This document shows positions 27,710-39,434 of a stretch of DNA of 64,000 nt, in pieces. Below the pieces are notes generated by a model. The model did no database searches, had not been told where the DNA came from, and was given only the letters and a program-made list of their open reading frames with translations. The stretch's first letter is position 1. Each line of letters begins with the position of its first letter. Origin of the DNA: Cercis canadensis. Lineage: Eukaryota; Streptophyta; Magnoliopsida; Fabales; Fabaceae. Both the position numbers and the translations under genes were made by a program. Where the stretch lies: assembly GCA_003255065.1 (NCBI GenBank), contig QAOA01003344.1, positions 202,836-266,835 of the forward strand, in the 5' to 3' direction.

Positions 27710-28763
27710 GTTACTTTATTGAAATGTAAGCATTGTATGTTTACAATTTTATATTATCCAATTGAAATGGAATGTTTATAACTTCATTCCATTAGTCACA
27801 TACAATTTTATATTTTATTTTTGCTAATTTTTAGTGCTACTTTTTACTTATTCTAATTTTAAATAAAGAATCATTTTAAAAAAATATTCATTAATTATAA
27901 TAAGTAATTTAATTATCTTCTTTGACTTAAAATAGATGAGGTAATTTTGGAAAAAATGCTAAAATTCCTAAAAAAGTTATATTAGAACAAACGTGGAATT
28001 AGAAAATTCTCAGGAAACATTGTGTAACATTCTCAAGAATGTTTAAGGCTAACCAAACACATTTGTAACATTCCTAAAAAAACATAATTCCTATGAACGA
28101 AAAAAGAATTTGTCTATCAAACGCTCCCTAAATTTCAAGTTTCAAAATGCAATTTATGGACCCCAAAGCCCAACCATGTGAAGGGACATTCTTCTTACTT
28201 TAGAGGGTGTCACTTATGACTCTCAATCCTCATCCCTTTCCATCCTCAAATTTGCCCATTCCCTTCCTTTAAACCTTTTGAACCACTCCTCTAAAACTCC
28301 TCAAACAGAAGAAGCAATTTCCAAAATACAGCTAAGAATGTGTTCCAACTTCCACAATCTCATGATCTCTTTGGAATTACTCGTTCAAATTGTGAAATGT
28401 TAGAGGATCATCAAAATTGGGGACATATTCAATGGGTCTCCTAGACATGTTTGGTATATGTTTGGACACGAATTTAGGTTGGAAAGGAAACTTTGTGACA
28501 AAAATTTCTGACAATTCTTCATTTTACAGATGTATCCATGACCATTCATTTGGAATAAAGCTTATGGCGGTGTGAGGCCCATGTGATTTTGTTTAGTGCC
28601 TTTAAGTGAATTTATTCTACTTGTTCGGTAGAGGGGGTGTTCTTATTAACTGCTTGATTAGATTTTCTATGCTTGTGTTTGTTCCTCTTGTTTCATTTTC
28701 TTTATGAATAAAAACATTTAAATAAAGTCAATGATATAGATTTATGTAGATAAGTAATATATA

Positions 28764-28800
28764 CTAGTGCCAAGCCCGTGCATTGCACCGGCAGCAAAAG
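28764..28800 (-). mobile_element. Helitron 3' terminus
   Basis: Read on the minus strand, a near-perfect short hairpin (CCGGTGC, loop AAT, GCACGGG) is followed 11 bases later by CTAG and then T. A subterminal hairpin, a CTRR end and insertion between A and T are the hallmarks of plant Helitrons. The body would run rightwards from 28764. I could not find the 5' TC end or any Rep/helicase coding, so it is non-autonomous or truncated. Confidence 0.5.
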
Positions 28801-30844
28801 CACTTTGAGAAGGAGAAGATCATTCCCCACGATTACATCATTTACAAATATGTGCACTCGCAGAAAATGGCCTCTCAATTAGAGATGTTTAGGGAATTTT
28901 AAGTAATTTATAGAAGATTTTAGGTTCAAATTTCTCTGCACGTATGTTAAAATAAAAAGAAAATGTCAAATAAAAATATTTTTTCAATTGTATTTGAATT
29001 TTCTCCCCCTAAATTCTACTTTCTAGCAACCAAAAATATTGCCTTTTCTTTTCGTTTGAAGAAACAAAATAAACATTAAATAACCAAAAAGATTTAGGTG
29101 ATAGGTAGATAAATTTAAGTAATCATATTCATAGTGTCACTCACCAAGAAAGAAAACAAAGATGGAAGGCTCCACCATAGAGGCACAAAGTTTGGTAAGC
29201 GTTGGCTATACACATATAAATCTGGCATAATTCATTTGTCACGTATTTATCATTGTTGAAACACACACCTTAGCCATGTGATATACTATCAAAGAACAAG
29301 CTTTTAAATAGAAGGGTCTTTTTGCTTATTATTATGTCCCCTTTTCCTGGACGAACACAATACAAATAAACATTAATTATCTTTAAAAAAATTGCAGACC
29401 AAATAATAAAAAGAAGTGACCCAATTGAAGAGATTAGAGTTTGCTCATGTGTTGAGTATGATCTTTGTCTGGGACAGGATCAAGGTGTGTTGTCCCCTTG
29501 GGCCTTTGTGGGTTAGGGAACTCTTATATAGGTATCTGGTTGTTGTAAGCTTTGTGTAGCCCACCATCTTTGCTACCTTGATCTTCAAAACAGCTTGTGA
29601 TCTTCCAAGAATCATGTGGGGTATGCCATGGCATTTGTTTGCACATACTTAGGCAGGAAGCTGACCTGTCTTGCTACCCCATGGCCTATAATTGTGTTGG
29701 GCTAGTTTCTGGATTTGGGCTGGTTGGATATGATTTCTTGTTGTGGTACCTTTTGATACAAACTTGTGATTTTATTTTTCTTGTGTCAATCATTCTCTCT
29801 CATTTCTTCCTCTTTTAGTCTTGATGAGAAAGCATGGCCATACGTAACATTGGTGAGAAACATTGATGTTACATGACTTGAAACAAATTGATAGGAGCAA
29901 AATGAAGGATGGAGGGGAAAAGGATTGAGAAACAAAAGTGATTTGAAAGAGATAAGATGAAATGAGATGATGTTGAAGTGTTTGTGTGTGTGTTTGTTTG
30001 TTTGTTTGTTTTCTTCTTTGTAGAAGATTAAGAATAGGGGAAAAGGAAATAGAGGTATCACACATGAAACACAGAAGGGGAGCACGGTAGAATAAGAAAA
30101 AGTAAACTCCTTAACTGACCCAAAATGCTTAAGTGACATTATAGGGCATTGAAGATGCTATTGGTAAGAATTAAAATGTGATAATTAAAATAAAAGAGAG
30201 AAAAATATATATACTTAATAAGAAAATAAAGACTAAGAATAAAAATGGATTAGTTATGATTTGATTATATTCTTTGTATATTTGTTTTTCATCCCAAATT
30301 GAGGAAAATCATAATCAAATAGTTCACTTAAATTTCCATTCTACTAACTTCCAAGGGTTTGAGATTGTGGTAATGATACAATAAGTTTATTTAAGTTTGT
30401 TAATGTTCAAATTTTTGAGCCAGCACTCAAGATATTTTTTTTTTTCCTGAATACACTAAGTTAATATGAGAGTTACATTCTTAAGATCGTATAAGAAAAA
30501 ACTTATTCTCAGTGTACAAAATAATAGATGGTGGTGGTAGATGAGCCACAATAGTAAGCACTTTTATCCTTTTCACATGAAAAAATTATTTTACAAAGTG
30601 AGAATGTTGGATTTTTACAAAATAAAAAGGGGAGAAATGGAGGAAAAGTCATTTTCAGGAATGATATACCCAAGAATGTGTTTACAAACATGTATCATAT
30701 GAGAAAATTTCTCATCTTAGCATTAATTGAAATTTTTTTGCATTCTGCAAACCAAACATAGCGTTTAAATAAAAAATTTCCTTACTCTTTTGTTTTTGCT
30801 AAAGAAAAAATTTCCTTACTCACTTTGGACTAGATGGTGAAATA

Positions 30845-30915
30845 TGGGCCAGCTATAACACTTCCATGTTATTACATTATAATAGCCCAAACTTAGCTAT
30901 AGGCCCAAAAGCCCA
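30845..30915. promoter_or_regulatory. Site II (TGGGCY) cluster, PPR promoter
   Basis: Four TGGGCC/TGGGCT elements in either orientation lie within 71 bases: 30845-30850, 30884-30889, 30902-30907 and 30910-30915. They end about 125 bases upstream of the PPR start codon. Site II elements are known to be enriched in promoters of nuclear genes for mitochondrial and plastid proteins, which suits a PPR gene. No clear TATA box is visible. Confidence 0.55.
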
Positions 30916-31038
30916 ACAATTGAAACGGGCCTAACCCATATCCGGACCTCTGTCTCATTTCTCTTCTTCCCCTCTCCATCTTTGACACTCGAGAAGTTTC
31001 CCTCTGCTGAGCACAGTTGCTTCCTTCATCAAATCTTA

Positions 31039-32345
31039 ATGTTGCGTCTTGCTCCGCATGCACTACGAAGAACTTCTTCTTCTACAGGCACCGCACATGC
31101 CCTCATTTTTCACAGTATCTCAAAACTCTTCCATTCTCGGAACAATTTCTCACCGAACCCACGACCGCTTCAATTTCTATGGTGCCTTGTTCGATTTGTC
31201 TCCGGTTCGGCCTCGAGCCCTAGCTTATCGATATGGAGACGGAGGAAGGAGATGGGTAAAGAAGGTTTGATTGTGGCTAAAGAGCTCAAGCGGCTCCAAT
31301 CCAACCCGGTTCGGATGGACCGGTTCATTCGGTCCCATGTCTCTCGCTTGCTCAGGTCTGACCTTGTAGCTGTTCTTGCTGAGTTCCAGAGGCAGGACCA
31401 GGTCTTTCTCTGCATGAAGGTTCGTGCTTTTTTCTTGTTTGATTTGAATGAGTGTGAAAATTTGTCTTTTTTTTATTTTATTGTTAATTTATTTTTAATT
31501 TTTGATTATTTGCATTTTTGGCATAGATTGAAATTAGTTGAGCTCAAGTTAGAAATTTAATTGGAACAAAATTATCTTTCTATTCAATTGAGTCTCATGT
31601 TCACGATTGAAGTGTTTGCAACTATTTATGCGAAAATGTACCATGGAAAACTAAACCTGTGTAGCCGTTAATTTTGGTAAATTAAATGATACAAATGAAG
31701 TATCCATCTAATTTGATTTCTAGTTCTCTCTGGCCCTTCTTGGGAGAAGAATATTTTTTGTGCAGGTTTTCTACATTTGTGTTACTTTCATGCATATCCT
31801 CCTGCTGTTGTACCATTCATTGTTAGAATGACCTGCATTAGCTATTTATTAGCCATTTTTTGCATTCATAGCTGGACTTTTGTGCTGTATTATGCACATA
31901 TGCTTTTGTTGACAAATATTTCGTTTCTCAGTTGTATGATGTTGTTCGCAAAGAAATATGGTATCGGCCGGACATGTTCTTTTACAGGGACATGCTTATG
32001 ACGCTTGCAAGGAACAGAAGGGTGGAAGAAGCAAAAAGGGTATGGGAGGATTTAAAGAGTGAGGAAGTTCTGTTTGATCAGCATACATTCGGAGACATCA
32101 TTAGAGCTTTTCTAGACAGTGGATTGCCCTCAGAGGCAATGGATATATATGAAGAAATGAGACAATCTCCTGATCCCCCTCTGTCATTACCTTTTCGAGT
32201 GATATTAAAGGGACTTATTCCATATCCAGAATTAAGAGATAAGGTAAAAGATGACTTTTTAGAGCTGTACCCTGATATGATCGTCTATGACCCTCCTGAA
32301 GACTTGTTTGAAGACCAAGAGCAGGGCAAGAGTGAAGATGATTAA
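31039..32345 (+). CDS. THA8-like pentatricopeptide repeat protein (At1g62350-like)
   Basis: Two coding exons, 31039-31419 and 31932-32345 (AAG|GT donor, CTCAG acceptor, phase 0), giving 264 aa. The start is the first ATG in the leader (MLRLAPHALRR). Residues 1 to about 60 are Arg/Ser-rich with almost no acidic residues, as expected of an organelle transit peptide. A conserved block follows (LSIWRRRKEMGKEG to about residue 127). Exon 2 holds about two PPR helical hairpins, roughly 141-176 and 177-210, and an acidic tail ending KSEDD. Short PPR proteins of this type resemble THA8 of plastid intron splicing, but the At1g62350 branch has no role I can state. RNA binding in an organelle is inference. 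Exon 2 and its 3' flank recur beyond the N gap. Confidence 0.88.
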
Positions 32346-33059
32346 AGAATGTTATTACTTAGTTCCTTAGACTCCTGGACCATGAACTGCTGTCTGCTAT
32401 GAGTATGAGGACTGCTACTGCTATTCATTTCAAAATGATGATTTTTACAGCCTTGCTCATATACTGAAGTGGTCTGATGCGTTATCATGTTAAGACTTGG
32501 GAGCTGCTGTTAGTAAGTTCCCTGTGCTTGGTTTGGTTTGATCTTTTGATAACAGGGGCTTAGCTTTGAGATTTTGAACTTGAGGAAATCAATTTTTGCA
32601 TCATAACTTGTGTTATGTGTACATCTCAATGCCAACAGTATGAATGATTGCTGAACTGCTAATGATAACTTAATTACATAGGTGGAAGCTTGATGGAAGG
32701 AGTTGTATTATGTTGCAGATCTACATAACATATATAGGACAACAATTTAAAATATTGTGTTTGACTTTGAGCTATTCTGTTGATTCAACCTAAATTTACA
32801 GATATTTTACTAAAACTAAATTAGATTTTTGCTTTGCTAAAAGTATCAGTGGAAGTTATCATTGCTTTTAAACTGTTCGTTTGAAATTTGTATATTTATG
32901 CTATACACATAAGTAATATAGTTCTTAACATTCTTTCTCTTGTTTCTTCAGATGAAGTTACTAATTTATCTACCCAATCCATTTCTTAAAACTAAGAGTG
33001 AGGAAAAGTCTTTAGAAAATTACTTTTTTTGCTGAATTTTTCCTATTTATCTGCTTGTT

Positions 33060-33375
33060 CTAGTTGTCATTTATATATTCCCATATTTGAATAAACAACT
33101 GAAGATAATGTATCTATATCAAATCTGTTCCCTTTGTGGTTAGATTGTGCCCAGAACACTGGCCAAGTTTATGTGAAGATGCTTCTGTATCAAATTCCTT
33201 CTCCTATTTAGCTGCTTATTCTAGTTGACATTGAAAAATATTCCCATATTTGAATAGACAACTGAAGATAATGTATCTATATCAAATCTGTTCCCTTTGT
33301 GGTCAGATTGTGCCCAGAACACTGGCCAAGTTTGTATATGTGAAGATGCTTCTGTATCTAATTCCTTCTCCTATA
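33060..33375 (+). repeat. Two-unit tandem repeat, about 163 bp period
   Basis: Two adjacent near-identical units downstream of the PPR stop share CCCATATTTGAATA and CAGAACACTGGCCAAG, about 163 bases apart. The same pair recurs at about 35815-36125 inside the large duplication, so it predates the two large copies. Confidence 0.8.
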
Positions 33376-34291
33376 TACCCTTTTCCTGATGCACTTCTCT
33401 TATATCCACTTGCCTAAAAATGATTCTGCTTTTCCACTTGAAATTTAAGAACCTTCAACCAATATAAGTTTGCATATTTGGTTGGGAACTTCAAATTCAG
33501 TTAGCAATGTAAAATTTTCATTTTGAGGAGACTCCTTGTGGTAAAAGTTGATTCAAGAATTGGGGAAAATTATGGGGTATGTTACGGAGTTATGTTCTGG
33601 TTTCGGATTGTTACCTGATTTCAGTGTCTGTTTTATTAGATATTGCATTTTCCCTTGATTCGTATTGATTTGGCTGGGGCTGATTGATGATATATCTTTG
33701 GATATATTCAGTTTGCAGGGAATGACACTTCACTTCGGATAAGATACAAAGGTGAATCTTGTTAATTCCAATGTTTGTGGATAAGATACAAAAGTACTGG
33801 ATTTCTAGTATTGCTGAAAGTATAACCTTCACTTCGGAATTTGCTTAATTTACTACTGCTGAAAGGGTATTTGGATTATGCATTCTGATTATAGTTTATC
33901 GAAACTGGTTATTGAATAATTTGGAGCTATCCAGTTTTGGCACCAAGTAATTCAAAAATTATTTTACAGAAACTACTTGTGTAATGTATGACTACAAATT
34001 CTAGTATATGTAAGAATTAACAAGGAGTGCGGAATTAGTGAACCTACTAATACTATACGGTAGATGACCAGGCATTGAAGCACATACTTTCCTTCTGAAG
34101 CAACATGGACTCAAATTGCTACTGACCAAGACTTTTCTGTTCCATTTCTCTCTTTCTTCCTTCTGTGAATATAGTGCAGGTCTTTCACTGAAGTTAAATA
34201 TTAACTAGCCGTTGAGATATTTTGCTTTTTGGTGATTGGAGCATGTTTGTTAGAGAAAGATTGCTGCTGCATGAGTGTTCCTCAATTTTTT

Positions 34292-34617
34292 NNNNNNNNN
34301 NNNNNNNNNNNNNNNNNNNNNNNNNNNNNNNNNNNNNNNNNNNNNNNNNNNNNNNNNNNNNNNNNNNNNNNNNNNNNNNNNNNNNNNNNNNNNNNNNNNN
34401 NNNNNNNNNNNNNNNNNNNNNNNNNNNNNNNNNNNNNNNNNNNNNNNNNNNNNNNNNNNNNNNNNNNNNNNNNNNNNNNNNNNNNNNNNNNNNNNNNNNN
34501 NNNNNNNNNNNNNNNNNNNNNNNNNNNNNNNNNNNNNNNNNNNNNNNNNNNNNNNNNNNNNNNNNNNNNNNNNNNNNNNNNNNNNNNNNNNNNNNNNNNN
34601 NNNNNNNNNNNNNNNNN
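34292..34617. other. Assembly gap (326 N)
   Basis: This is a run of unknown bases. The sequence left of it (31874-34291) and right of it (34618-37041) are near-identical copies, so the gap joins two overlapping pieces of what is probably one locus. Confidence 1.
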
Positions 34618-37041
34618 GGACTTTTGTGCTGTATTATGCACATATGCTTTTGTTGACAAATATTTCGTTTCTCAGTTGTATGATGTTGTTCGCAAAGAAA
34701 TATGGTATCGGCCGGACATGTTCTTTTACAGGGACATGCTTATGACGCTTGCAAGGAACAGAAGGGTGGAAGAAGCAAAAAGGGTATGGGAGGATTTAAA
34801 GAGTGAGGAAGTTCTGTTTGATCAGCATACATTCGGAGACATCATTAGAGCTTTTCTAGACAGTGGATTGCCCTCAGAGGCAATGGATATATATGAAGAA
34901 ATGAGACAATCTCCTGATCCCCCTCTGTCATTACCTTTTCGAGTGATATTAAAGGGACTTATTCCATATCCAGAATTAAGAGATAAGGTAAAAGATGACT
35001 TTTTAGAGCTGTACCCTGATATGATCGTCTATGACCCTCCTGAAGACTTGTTTGAAGACCAAGAGCAGGGCAAGAGTGAAGATGATTAAAGAATGTTATT
35101 ACTTAGTTCCTTAGACTCCTGGACCATGAACTGCTGTCTGCTATGAGTATGAGGACTGCTACTGCTATTCATTTCAAAATGATGATTTTTACAGCCTTGC
35201 TCATATACTGAAGTGGTCTGATGCGTTATCATGTTAAGACTTGGGAGCTGCTGTTAGTAAGTTCCCTGTGCTTGGTTTGGTTTGATCTTTTGATAACAGG
35301 GGCTTAGCTTTGAGATTTTGAACTTGAGGAAATCAATTTTTGCATCATGACTTGTGTTATGTGTACATCTCAATGTCAACAGTATGAATGATTGCTGAAC
35401 TGCTAGTGATAACTTAATTACGTAGGTGGAAGCTTGATGGAAGGAGTTGTATTATGTGGCAGATCTGCATAACATATATAGAACAACACTTTAAAATATT
35501 ATGTTTGACTTTGAGCTATTCTGTTGATTCAACCAAAATTTACAGATATTTTACTAAAACTAAATCACATTTTTGCTTTGCTAAAAGTATCAGTGGAAGT
35601 TATCATTGCTTTTAAACTGTTTGTTAGAAATTTGTATATTTATGCTATACACACAAGTAATATAGTTCTTAACATTCTTTTTCTTGTTTCTTAAGCTGAA
35701 GTTACTAATTTATCTACCCAACCCATTTCTTAAAACTTAAGAGTGAGGAAAAATCTTTAGAAAATTACTTTTTATGCTGAATTTTTCCTATTTATCTGCT
35801 TGTCCTAGTTGTCATTTATATATTCCCATATTTGAATAAACAACCGAAGATAATGTATCTATATCAAATCTGTTCCCTTTGTGGTTAGATTGTGCCCAGA
35901 ACACTGGCCAAGTTTCTATATGTGAAGATGCTTCTGTATCTAATTCCTTCTCCTATTTATCTGCTTGTTCTAGTTGACATTTAAATATTCCCATATTTGA
36001 ATAGACAACTGAAGATAATGTATCTATATCAAATCTGTTCCCTTTGTGGTCAGATTGTGCCCAGAACACTGGCCAAGTTTGTATATGTGAAGATGCTTCT
36101 GTATCTAATTCCTTCTCCTATATACTCTTTTCCTGATGCACTTCTCTTATATCCACTTGCCTAAAAATGATTCTGCTTTTCCACTTGAAATTTAAGAACC
36201 TTCAACCAATATAATTTTGCATATTTGGTTGGGAGCTTCAAATTCAGTTAGCAATGTAAAATTTTCATTTTGAGGAGACTCCTTGTGGAAAAAGTTGATT
36301 CAAGAATTGGGGAAAATTATTGGGTATGTTGCGGAGTTATGTTCTGGTTTCTCTGGATTGTTACCTGATTTCAGTGTCTGTTTTATTAGATATTGCATTT
36401 TCCCTTGATTCGTATTGATTTGGCTGGGGCTAATTGATGATATATCTTTGGATATATTCAGTTTGCAGGGAATGACACTTCACTTCGGATAAGATACAAA
36501 GGTGAATCTTGTTAATTCCAATGTTTGTGGATAAGATACAAAAGTACTGGATTTCTAGTATTGCTGAAAGTATAACCTTCACTTCGGAATTTGCTTAATT
36601 TATTACTGCTGAAAGGGTATTTGGATTATGCATTCTGATTATAGTTTATCGAAACTGGTTATTGAATAATTTGGAGCTATCCAGTTTTGGCACCAAGTAA
36701 TTCAAAAATTATTTTACCGAAACTACTTGTGTAATGTATGACTACAAATTCTAGTATATGTAAGAATTAACAAGGAGTGCGGAATTAGTGAACCTACTAA
36801 TACTATACGGTAGATGACCAGGCATTGAAACACATACTTTCCTTCTGAAGCTACATGGACTCAAATTGCTACTGACCAAGACTTTTCTGTTCCATTTCTC
36901 TCTTTCTTCCTTTTGTGAATATAGTGCAGGTCTTTCACTGAAGTTAAATATTAACTAGCCGTTGAGATATTTTGCTTTTTGGTGATTGGAGCATGTTTGT
37001 TAGAGAAAGATTGCCGCTGCATGAGTGTTCCTCAATTTTTT
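34618..37041 (+). repeat. 2.4-kb near-identical copy of 31874-34291
   Basis: The segment starts at the gap edge and repeats the end of the PPR intron, exon 2 and about 1.95 kb of 3' flank. The offset drifts only from 2744 to 2750 bases across the copy. The coding part looks identical, while the flank has scattered substitutions and small indels, as between alleles. Beyond 37041 the sequence is unique. This favours an unmerged haplotype over a true tandem duplication. Confidence 0.88.
34676..35089 (+). CDS. Second copy of PPR exon 2 (partial, probable assembly duplicate)
   Basis: Identical in protein sequence to exon 2 of the PPR gene at 31932-32345, with the same CTCAG acceptor and the same stop. 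No exon 1 is present: everything upstream of 34618 is unknown sequence, and the left copy carries only one exon 1. If the duplication is an assembly artefact, as the boundaries suggest, this is the other allele of the same gene and not a second gene. If real, it is a 3' fragment lacking the targeting peptide and the conserved N-terminal block. Confidence 0.6.
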   Translation: MYDVVRKEIWYRPDMFFYRDMLMTLARNRRVEEAKRVWEDLKSEEVLFDQHTFGDIIRAFLDSGLPSEAMDIYEEMRQSPDPPLSLPFRVILKGLIPYPELRDKVKDDFLELYPDMIVYDPPEDLFEDQEQGKSEDD

Positions 37042-39434
37042 CGTTGGCAGGAACATACTGTTTGGAGGCATATGCTAGTATGGAGGCGGCATTAATGTTC
37101 CTCAGGTTTTTATTTTTAAAAAACATTCTAGTTGGAGGCATGTTTCCCTTTTTTAGGTGCTTAATTTAGAACTTATGTTCATAATTGTAAGTTTGGGTGA
37201 GAGATCCTTAGTGACAATTAAAAGATTTATCACAAGGAATTATATTAGCTAGAATTGTAACTTCTGCTCCTCCATTTAAATGTCTTGCAGAATACTAGAA
37301 TGATTGAAATGCTTTGTATTTGTATTTTAAGAATCAAATAACTATAAAGAAAAGTTCAGGTTTTTACGTTCCAAAAACTTGTGGCTCTAATTTCTGCTTT
37401 TAATTGCACAAGATCAGGTCCATTCAATTTAGTTCAAAATTGCAAATTACTGCTTCTGTTCATGTAAAAGTGTTACTGCTCGATGTTCCAGATTTGGTAT
37501 GATAATTGTTGATCATTCACAATATATATGAGCTTCACCTAAAAGGAAACACACACAAAGAGGCATTAGACAGACACTGACACAAACACACTTATGAGCA
37601 CCAACAAGTCCTAGGTTCAATTGGTAGTAAATTGAACTATAGGCGTGCGCTCTTAGCTGTGGTCAAGGGTTCAAAGTTTAAAGTATTGTTGGAAGAGAAA
37701 AAATTGTAAATGCTCTAATATTTGAACGATATTAGTCTTACATTCAATTAAGTAAAGTGAGAGTACTCGTGGTATTAATTTAAAAAAATAAAAATAAAAT
37801 ACACTTGTGAGCTCAACGGATTGTAGATATATATATCATAGAATTTTCATGTTAAACTATGATGTTCGCTTACCAAATATATGCATACAAGATATGCCTA
37901 TCTTAATGACTAATGACTTAATACCATCAATGAAATACTGACATGCAAAAAAATAAAAAAAAGTGACTCCAACCCAATCAAAGTAATATTTTTTTTAAAA
38001 AAATATTTTTATTTAGTAATATAAATTAATAAATAAAATAAAATCTATAAAAGACTTTTTTTTGGGTGATCTTAAAAAAAGATATCAGGACTAATATATT
38101 GATTTATTCATGTGGTTGAGTGCTTGATATTCATTATAAAAATATTAGGTTTAAATTCCATTAGAGTAAGTGAAGTGAGATATTAAAAGGGAATAAGCTA
38201 TCTTATGAGAAAATTAAACTATTATTCTTTACAATAAGATATATGAGGTTTCTTATATATTTTTTGTATTTATGTGGTATGTTATATTATATGAGAATAG
38301 TTAATGTGTATAAATTAACTGTTTTAAAGTTTATTTGAGAAAATAAGATAAATTATATTTTATATCTAATAAAATATAAAAAAATTATATATATTTATCA
38401 GATCAATATAATATGACATATTCGTGTAGTATCACAAATTTTTTATAAAATATATTGTAACTCTAAATATCAAATCAAACCAAACCCGGGTTAATTTGAG
38501 TTAAAGGTGTATCACATTATTGGTCCGGGTTTTACCATCTTCAACGTCATCCAAGAGCCCTAAAACCAAACTCCACCCACAACTTTGGGCATGTTCTGCT
38601 CCCAACTATCGGCTGAATCTGGACATATCTACCACGCTTAGATTTGATAGCTCTTTCTGTCACATCATTGCTAAACAGCATAATAAGGATACCAAACTTA
38701 AGTCATAGAGTGATTTATTGCTTCATGTCGCATATTCCTTTATATCCTAATATTGCACGTACGTTTAACCAATGTACTTTTTATTTGGTCTAGGATTTAA
38801 CCAAAGTATTCGATGAATGGTTCATGGGACAATTATTATGCTCCATTAACAAGCAATTATTCTTTATCTAAGAGTCAAAAGAAAATTTATTCCTTTTTAA
38901 TATTTTTAGCTATAACTTTAAAAAGAATGACTTTAATATTATTTTGCGATTGTTTGATAAAAAAAAAAAGCAACTATTTTTATATTTTATTTTATTAATG
39001 TAATATTTTATTTAAATTTAAATATGATATAGATTAAATTATTTTTAATTAATATAACAAATTCTTAACTTTGACTTAAAATTTTTTTATATTAAATGAA
39101 AATAAAGTAATCTATATTATATTTAAACAAAAATATGATATTAACATAATTAAATATAAAATAACAGCTACCATCTAAAAAAAATTATTCTTGATCTATA
39201 AAAGTAATCAAAAGAGAATATTATAACTATATATTAGAAAAATGACAAGCAGTAATATTATGCTGCCAAGCACAATATTCATTGTACATTGAAAAGTGTT
39301 TCAAAGACAAAATATCCCTCCCTCCCAAACACATATAAACATTTCCCTAATCTCTTTACCTTTCTCTATCTCTTTTAAAGTAAATATAAGTACGATGATT
39401 AATTAACTTTATACACCAAGATAGCAGAAAATGG
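37042..39434. other. AT-rich intergenic region, PPR to ATHB17
   Basis: No gene recognised. A slightly GC-richer patch at about 38515-38710 has an open frame in both directions, but no ATG-initiated product of known family. The final stretch before 39435 should contain the ATHB17 3' UTR. The rest is extremely AT-rich. Confidence 0.6.

Larger units (their letters stand above)
14400..30840. other. 16-kb intergenic region upstream of PIN
   Basis: No gene is supportable here. The interval is very AT-rich, with short scattered frames only. It contains the main cluster of small LTR fossils (16.6-25.9 kb), two N-separated direct duplications (near 16963 and 27138), a Helitron terminus (28764), and GC-richer patches at about 24.3-24.6, 28.1-28.5 and 29.4-29.8 kb that could be distal PIN regulatory DNA or untranslated transcripts. 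Two TGTCGG auxin-response-type hexamers lie at 15008 and 15358. Confidence 0.6.

Noticed and set aside
29614-29690. Possible microRNA hairpin around the ACCCCATGG and GTGGGGTA arms
   Set aside because: Only about seven contiguous pairs form and neither arm matches a conserved miRNA I know.
37049-37107. Extra exon of the PPR gene (GGCAG acceptor, CTCAG|GT donor)
   Set aside because: Splice-like ends exist, but exon 2 already ends with a clean stop and C-terminus. At most it is an untranslated exon, which I cannot support.
38520-38708. Short plus-strand frame in a GC-richer patch
   Set aside because: It opens without ATG, and both strands have frames of similar length with no recognisable domain.
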